Source: Variovorax boronicumulans (GTDB lineage: Bacteria; Pseudomonadota; Gammaproteobacteria; Burkholderiales; Burkholderiaceae_C). From it: a stretch of DNA of 64,000 nucleotides. Under the pieces are notes generated by a model that ran no database searches, was not told where the DNA came from, and was given only the letters and a program-made list of their open reading frames with translations. The position numbers and the translations under genes are program-made. Positions 59,404 through 64,000 of this stretch are shown here, piece by piece. Where the stretch lies: assembly GCF_029892485.1 (NCBI RefSeq), contig NZ_JARXVG010000012.1, positions 175,781 to 239,780 of the forward strand, written 5' to 3'. The first letter of the stretch is position 1, and every line of letters begins with the position of its first letter.

Positions 59404-60204
59404 ATGCGCACGACATCGCAAGCTAGGGCGCCCTTCCTCCTGGCCATCACCGTGCTCGTGAGCCTCTTCATGATCGCGCCGATGCTGCTCTCGGTGATGG
59501 CGGGGCTGGTCAACAACTACAGCGCAGGCCTCAAGAGCGGGCTCACGCTGCGCTGGCTCGGCGAGGTGTGGGAGAACTACGGCGGCACCGTCGGCTGGTC
59601 GATCGCGCTGGCCGTCGCCTGCGTGATCGGCACCGTGCTGCTGGGCGTGCCCTGTGCCTATGCGCTGGCGCGCAGCCGCTCGCGGGCCGCGCGCATCTTC
59701 GAGGAGCTGCTGACGCTGCCCGTCGCCGTGCCGGGCCTTGCGACGGCGCTCGCACTGATCCTCGCCTACGGCCAGCTCACCGCCTTCCGCACGAGCTTCG
59801 CCTTCATCCTCGTGGGTCACATGATCTTCACGCTGCCCTTCATGGTGCGCACCGTGAGCTCGGCCTTCCAGCGCGACGACCTGCTCGCGCTCGAGGAAGC
59901 CGCGCGTTCGCTGGGCGCGAACTTCCGCCAGCGCTTCATGGGCATCCTCGTGCCTGCCGTGTTCCCTGCCATCGTGGCCGGCAGCCTGATGGTGTTCACG
60001 CTCTCGGTGGGCGAATTCAACCTCACCTGGATGCTGCACACGCCGCTCACCCGCACGCTGCCCGTGGGTCTGGCCGATAGCTATGCCTCGATGCGCATCG
60101 AGATCGGCTCGGCCTACACGCTGGTGTTCTTCGCCGTCATTCTTCCGGTGCTGTGGGGCCTGCAGTACCTTGCCAACCTGATGCAGAAACGCCATGGAAC
60201 TTGA
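59404..60204 (+). CDS. ABC transporter permease
   Basis: Second permease, 266 residues, six helices. The EAA loop reads EEAARSLGANFRQRFMGILVPA. It is of the PotC-like group and pairs with the preceding gene. Its end overlaps the start of the ATPase gene by 11 bases, so translation is coupled. Confidence 0.9.
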   Translation: MRTTSQARAPFLLAITVLVSLFMIAPMLLSVMAGLVNNYSAGLKSGLTLRWLGEVWENYGGTVGWSIALAVACVIGTVLLGVPCAYALARSRSRAARIFEELLTLPVAVPGLATALALILAYGQLTAFRTSFAFILVGHMIFTLPFMVRTVSSAFQRDDLLALEEAARSLGANFRQRFMGILVPAVFPAIVAGSLMVFTLSVGEFNLTWMLHTPLTRTLPVGLADSYASMRIEIGSAYTLVFFAVILPVLWGLQYLANLMQKRHGT

Positions 60205-61255
60205 ACGCATTCCCATCGACATCGCGAACTGCGCGAAGACCTACGCCGACGGCACGCGCGGCCTGCAGCCGACGAACCTGCACGTGGAGCCCGGCGAAGT
60301 GCTCGCGCTGCTCGGCCCCTCGGGCTGCGGCAAGACCACGCTGCTGCGGCTGATCGCCGGGCTGGAAGCGCCCGACGCGGGCAGCCGCATCGTGTTCGGC
60401 GACCAGGACGTGACCGATCGCCCGGTCGAGCACCGCGGCGTGGGCATGGTGTTCCAGAGCTACGCGCTCTTTCCGCAGATGACGGTGGCGGCCAACATCG
60501 GCTATGGCCTGCGCATCCGCGGCGTGTCAGCCGATGAAGAGAAACGCGCCGTGGGCGAACTGGTCGATCTCGTGCGCCTCGGCGGGCTGGAAAACAAGCG
60601 CCCCGCCGAACTCTCCGGCGGCCAGCGCCAGCGCGTGGCCCTGGCGCGCGCCGTGGCCGTGCGCCCGCGCGTGCTGCTGCTCGACGAGCCGCTGGCCGCG
60701 CTGGACGCCAAGCTCAAGGAATCATTGCGCGACGAGCTCGCCGAACTGCTGCGCCGCCTGCACATCACCGCCATCCACGTCACGCACGACCAGCAGGAGG
60801 CACTCGCCATCGCCGACCGCCTCGCCGTGATGCGCGCCGGCCGCATCGTGCAGGTGGGCCGCGGCGAAGACCTGTACCGCGCGCCCGCCCATCCCTTCGT
60901 CGCGGAGTTCCTCGGCCGGGTCAACCGGCTGGAGCGCGCGCCCGAGGCCATCGCGCAAGGCGTTGTCCGACTCGGCGGAAGCACCCTGCCTTGCCCGCCC
61001 GCCTGGCAGAGCCATGCAGTGTTGCTGGTGCGACCCGAAGATGTCGAAGTGAGCGCGCCCCGGCCCGACTGGGGCACCGCCACCGTCGAGCGCCGCACCT
61101 TCCTCGGCGACCGTGTGCAGCTTCAGCTGCGCGTGCAGGACCAGCCCCTGCTGACGGCCGATGTGGGGCGCGACACGCCCTTCGGTCCGGGCGATCCGGT
61201 CGGCCTTCGCGTCCACCCCGACCGCCTGATGACGTCGCAGGAAACCAGCGCATGA
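60194..61255 (+). CDS. ABC transporter ATPase (PotA/FbpC/PhnT type)
   Basis: A 353-residue ATPase. Walker A GPSGCGKT at 41-48, Q-loop in VFQSYALFP, signature LSGGQ at 140-144, Walker B LLLDEP at 161-166 and the His switch in VTHDQQEALAIAD follow in order. The C-terminal ~110 residues form a TOBE-like regulatory domain (VLLVRPEDVEV). It overlaps the second permease (start) and the metallophosphoesterase (ATGA at the stop). The TOBE type fits polyamine, iron, sulfate or phosphonate importers. Confidence 0.93.
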   Translation: MELERIPIDIANCAKTYADGTRGLQPTNLHVEPGEVLALLGPSGCGKTTLLRLIAGLEAPDAGSRIVFGDQDVTDRPVEHRGVGMVFQSYALFPQMTVAANIGYGLRIRGVSADEEKRAVGELVDLVRLGGLENKRPAELSGGQRQRVALARAVAVRPRVLLLDEPLAALDAKLKESLRDELAELLRRLHITAIHVTHDQQEALAIADRLAVMRAGRIVQVGRGEDLYRAPAHPFVAEFLGRVNRLERAPEAIAQGVVRLGGSTLPCPPAWQSHAVLLVRPEDVEVSAPRPDWGTATVERRTFLGDRVQLQLRVQDQPLLTADVGRDTPFGPGDPVGLRVHPDRLMTSQETSA

Positions 61256-62112
61256 CGACACCCACGAACGCAGACACCTTCCTGGTCCAGCTGACCGACC
61301 TTCACATCCGCGAGCCGGGCCGGCTGGCCTATGGCCGCATCGACACCGCGCCGTATCTACAGCAGGCGGTGCAGTCGGTGCTCGCGCTGCCGCAGCAACC
61401 CGATGCGGTGGTGATCACCGGTGACCTGACCGACTTCGGCCGCGCCGCCGAGTACGAACACCTGGCACGCCTGCTGGCGCCGCTGGCGATGCCGGTCTAC
61501 CTGCTGCCCGGCAACCACGACGACCGCGACCAGTTGCGCAAGAGCTTCCCCGGCCACGCTCATTACCTCGGCACGGGCGACGACACGGCCGGCTTCATCC
61601 AGTATTCGGTGCGCGTCGGCGGCCTGCGCCTGCTGACGCTAGACACCTGCGTGCCGGGCGAGAGCCATGGCACGTTGTGCGAGAAGCGCTTGGGCTGGCT
61701 CGAAGCCCAGCTCGACGCATGCCACGGCGAGCCGGTCGTGGTCGCGATGCACCATCCGCCGTTCACGACGCTGATCGGCCACATGGACGAGATCGGGCTG
61801 CTGCAAGGCGCCGATGCGCTCGAGGCATTGATCGCTCGCTACAAGAACGTCGAGCGCGTGATCTGCGGCCACCTGCACCGCGCCATCGACGTGCGCTTCG
61901 GCGGCACGATCGCCTCGACCTCGCCGGCCCCCGCGCATCAGGTCTGCCTCGATCTGGCGCCCGACGCGCCCTCTGCCTGGACGCTGGAGCCGCCCGGTTT
62001 CCGCGTGCATGCATGGTCTGCGCGCAGCGGCCGCGTCGTCACCCATCTGGCGGCTTCCGGCCGCTTCGAAGGCCCTTTCCCCTTCCACGACAACGGAGCG
62101 TTGATCGACTGA
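61252..62112 (+). CDS. Calcineurin-like phosphodiesterase (CpdA/GpdQ type)
   Basis: A 286-residue cytoplasmic binuclear metallophosphoesterase. Metal ligands are visible in order: Asp16-x-His18 in LTDLHI, GDLTD at 57-61, GNHD at 87-90, MHHPP and GHLHR near the C-terminal part. This matches class III cyclic-nucleotide phosphodiesterases and glycerophosphodiesterase GpdQ, which have a relaxed substrate range. It shares ATGA with the ATPase gene, so it is the last gene of the importer operon and probably acts on the imported compound, cleaving a phosphodiester. The exact substrate is an inference. Confidence 0.9.
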   Translation: MTTPTNADTFLVQLTDLHIREPGRLAYGRIDTAPYLQQAVQSVLALPQQPDAVVITGDLTDFGRAAEYEHLARLLAPLAMPVYLLPGNHDDRDQLRKSFPGHAHYLGTGDDTAGFIQYSVRVGGLRLLTLDTCVPGESHGTLCEKRLGWLEAQLDACHGEPVVVAMHHPPFTTLIGHMDEIGLLQGADALEALIARYKNVERVICGHLHRAIDVRFGGTIASTSPAPAHQVCLDLAPDAPSAWTLEPPGFRVHAWSARSGRVVTHLAASGRFEGPFPFHDNGALID

Positions 62113-62176
62113 ATCCCTACTTGTGGAAAATGGGGGTCAAAACGAACCAAAACGAAAAGGACAGAACCCTACACCC

Positions 62177-63835
62177 ATGAAGCATCTCCTGAATCTGCTC
62201 GCGGCAGTCGCACTGCTGGTGTGGGGCACCCATCTGGTTCGCACCGGCGTGTTGCGCGTGTTCGGCGCCAACCTGCGCAAGATCCTCGTGCAGAGCATGC
62301 GCAACCGCTTCACGGCCGCCCTCTCGGGCATCGGCGTGACGGCGCTGGTGCAGTCGAGCACTGCCACCTCGCTCATGACCTCGTCCTTCGTCGGGCAGGG
62401 CCTGGTCACGCTGCCGGCCGCGCTGGCGGTGATGCGGGGGGCCGACGTGGGCACGGCGCTGATCTCGGTGCTGTTCTCGGCGGACCTCTCATGGCTTTCG
62501 CCGATGTTCATCTTCGTGGGGGTGGTGCTGTTCATCACGCGCTCGGCCACCGTGGCGGGTCGCGTGGGGCGGGTGCTGATCGGCCTGGGGCTGATGCTGC
62601 TGGCGCTGCAGCTGGTGGTGGAAGCGACCGAGCCCCTGTTCTCGTCGCCCGCCGTGCGCGCGCTGCTCGCCTCGATCAACAGCGACGTGCTGCTGGAGAT
62701 CACCATCGGCGCGGTGCTGGCCATCGTGGCCTATTCGAGCCTGGCGGTGGTGCTGCTGGTCGCGGCCATGGCCACATCGAACGTGGTGCCGCTGGATGTG
62801 GCGCTCGGTCTGGTGCTCGGCGCCAACCTGGGCAGCGGCCTGCTCGCGGTGCTGACCACGGCCAAGTCGGCGGTGTCGGTGCGGCAGGTGACGGTCGGCA
62901 ACCTGCTCTTCAAGGCGCTGGGCGTGGCGATCGTCGCGCCTTTCGTCGGCCTGTGGATTCGCTACGTGCAGCCCGAGTTGCCGAACCAGACGCACGGCGT
63001 GGTGCTGTTCCACCTGGCCTTCAACGTCATCATCAGCGTCGGCTTCATCGGCCTCACGCAATGGGTCGCCAAGCTGGTGACGCGCATGCTGCCCACACCG
63101 CAGGCCTCCAGCACCAGCCGTCCGCATCACCTGGACCCCTCGGCGCTGTCGACGCCCTCGCTCGCGATCTCGAACGCCGCGCGCGAGGCGCTGCACCAGG
63201 CCGACATCGTGGAGACCATGCTGATCGGCGTGCTCGACGTGATCCGCAACAACGACACGCGGCTGTCGCAGGAGCTGCGGCAGCTGGACGACACGGTGGA
63301 CGAGCTGTACTCGGCCATCAAGTACTACATGACGCGCATCTCGCGCGAGGCGCTGGGCGAAGAGGAGAGCCGGCGCTGGACGGACATCATCAGCTTCACG
63401 ATCAACATGGAGCAGATCGGCGACATCATCGAGCGGGTGATCATCGATGTGGAAGACAAGAAGATCAAACCGCAGCGCAATTTCTCGGAGGCCGGGATGG
63501 CGGAGATCGTCGAGCTGCACGGGCGGCTGGTTGCCAACCTGCGGTTGAGCATGAGCGTGTTTTTGAACGGGAATGTTCGGGATGCGCAGAAGCTTCTGGA
63601 GGAGAAGGCTCGGTTTCGGGATCTGGAGAGAGCCTATGCGACGACTCATCTGGATCGGTTGTCGGATCGGACGACTCTCAGTATCGAGACGAGTTCGCTG
63701 CATATCGATCTGATCAGCGATTTGAAGCGGATCAATTCGCATATTTGTTCTATTGCTTATCCGATTCTGGAGTCGGCTGGGGCGTTGGCACCTAGCCGGT
63801 TGCGGGAATCTCGGCTTGGGAAGATTGAGAGTTAG
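62177..63835 (+). CDS. Na/Pi-cotransporter-like protein with PhoU-type tail
   Basis: A 552-residue inner-membrane protein of the NptA/YjbB family. Two inverted repeats of membrane helices occupy ~1-330. The first has the QSSTATSLMTSSFVGQG motif; the second shows GANLGSGLLAVL in place of a second QSS. Residues ~345-540 are soluble, helical and resemble PhoU, which would tune phosphate flux. It may export or import phosphate. It starts 64 bases after the phosphodiesterase gene on the same strand, so it could handle the phosphate released. The last ~85 codons use G or T at most third positions, unlike the rest of the gene. Confidence 0.88.
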   Translation: MKHLLNLLAAVALLVWGTHLVRTGVLRVFGANLRKILVQSMRNRFTAALSGIGVTALVQSSTATSLMTSSFVGQGLVTLPAALAVMRGADVGTALISVLFSADLSWLSPMFIFVGVVLFITRSATVAGRVGRVLIGLGLMLLALQLVVEATEPLFSSPAVRALLASINSDVLLEITIGAVLAIVAYSSLAVVLLVAAMATSNVVPLDVALGLVLGANLGSGLLAVLTTAKSAVSVRQVTVGNLLFKALGVAIVAPFVGLWIRYVQPELPNQTHGVVLFHLAFNVIISVGFIGLTQWVAKLVTRMLPTPQASSTSRPHHLDPSALSTPSLAISNAAREALHQADIVETMLIGVLDVIRNNDTRLSQELRQLDDTVDELYSAIKYYMTRISREALGEEESRRWTDIISFTINMEQIGDIIERVIIDVEDKKIKPQRNFSEAGMAEIVELHGRLVANLRLSMSVFLNGNVRDAQKLLEEKARFRDLERAYATTHLDRLSDRTTLSIETSSLHIDLISDLKRINSHICSIAYPILESAGALAPSRLRESRLGKIES

Positions 63836-63876
63836 TTTTTTTTAGGGCGGAGGCCGGGTCTCGGCCCGGCGGCCGA

Positions 63877-63910
63877 CTTACTTTCTTTTGCTTCGCCAAA
63901 AGAAAGTAAG
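63877..63910. repeat. A/T-rich intergenic hairpin repeat
   Basis: CTTACTTTCTTTTG at 63877-63890 and its exact complement at 63897-63910 form a 14-base stem with a CTTCGC loop. It stands out from the GC-rich surroundings and lies 41 bases after the Na/Pi gene. I recall this word from many Comamonadaceae and Xanthomonas intergenic regions; it may act as a terminator. Confidence 0.8.
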
Positions 63911-63940
63911 CAAAGAAAAGGCGACCCTGCTGTCTGCGTC

Positions 63941-64000
63941 CCTACGCTTCGCTTCGGGCAACCTGCGGTGCTCACGTTTCGCGGGGTCTCGCCCAAACTC
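63941..64000 (-). repeat. Structured intergenic repeat, copy 4 (cut by window end)
   Basis: From about 63961 the sequence CCTGCGGTGCTCACG, then TTTCGCGGGGTCTCGC, follows the core of copy 2 in the same orientation, with a few changes. The remainder lies outside the window, so its stems cannot be tested. Confidence 0.7.

Overview
The window is a contiguous stretch of bacterial chromosome with very high G+C and strong C/G third-position bias. The mix of genes points to a betaproteobacterium of the family Comamonadaceae, most likely Variovorax or a close relative. The evidence is two orphan Bug/TctC-type binding proteins, several acyl-CoA dehydrogenases, a full Liv cassette, the ftsK-lolA-rarA and ribF-ileS-lspA blocks, and intergenic repeats of the kind I know from that family. 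The assignment is inferred from gene content, not from a marker alignment. Coding density is high. I see no insertion sequence, prophage, CRISPR array or plasmid function. Only about 55.85-56.49 kb lacks a gene for more than 300 bases, and it is filled by repeats.

Layout. 0-5 kb: tail of a DUF2459 gene, an aspartate carbamoyltransferase with an extra N-terminal helix-turn-helix-like segment, a nucleoside permease-like lipoprotein, topoisomerase IB, a ChpT-like degenerate histidine kinase and a DUF3606 protein. 5-14.5 kb: a divergent catabolic cluster. The minus arm holds a fused double acyl-CoA dehydrogenase, a Bug receptor and an acyl-CoA synthetase. The plus arm holds a citryl-CoA-lyase-like protein, an acyl-CoA dehydrogenase and an MmgE/PrpD protein. 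A LysR regulator closes it. 14.5-25 kb: an SDR; a yaaA / 2OG-oxygenase / hydrolase / queF operon; valS, galU, a TusA-like protein, a NUDIX hydrolase, cysM and tRNA-Leu(CAA). 25-33 kb: SGNH hydrolase, epimerase-like protein, an iron-sulfur flavin reductase, a second Bug receptor and livHMGF without a local binding protein.

33-45.8 kb is mostly housekeeping: ftsK-lolA-rarA, a Crp-like regulator, trxB, rpmB-rpmG, a fatty-acid desaturase, an RsmB-like methyltransferase, an M48 peptidase, an I78 inhibitor lipoprotein and purN. 45.9-52.3 kb: a PimC/PimD-like acyl-CoA dehydrogenase pair, a lipoprotein hydrolase, an enoyl-CoA hydratase, an HNH protein and ribF carrying an in-frame repeat insertion. 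52.4-55.9 kb: ileS-lspA. 56.4-64 kb: a LacI-controlled ABC importer operon ending in a metallophosphoesterase, followed by a Na/Pi-cotransporter-like protein. Together these look like uptake of a phosphorus-containing solute.

The most unusual signal is non-coding. A family of ~175-200 bp elements (13360-13543, 55871-56044, 56161-56360 and a copy cut by the window end) folds into three nested stems. The arms of all three stems change together between copies, so base pairing appears to be conserved rather than sequence. The DNA and gene ends beside every copy also carry a strand-specific C+A versus G+T composition bias that follows the orientation of the element rather than the coding strand.
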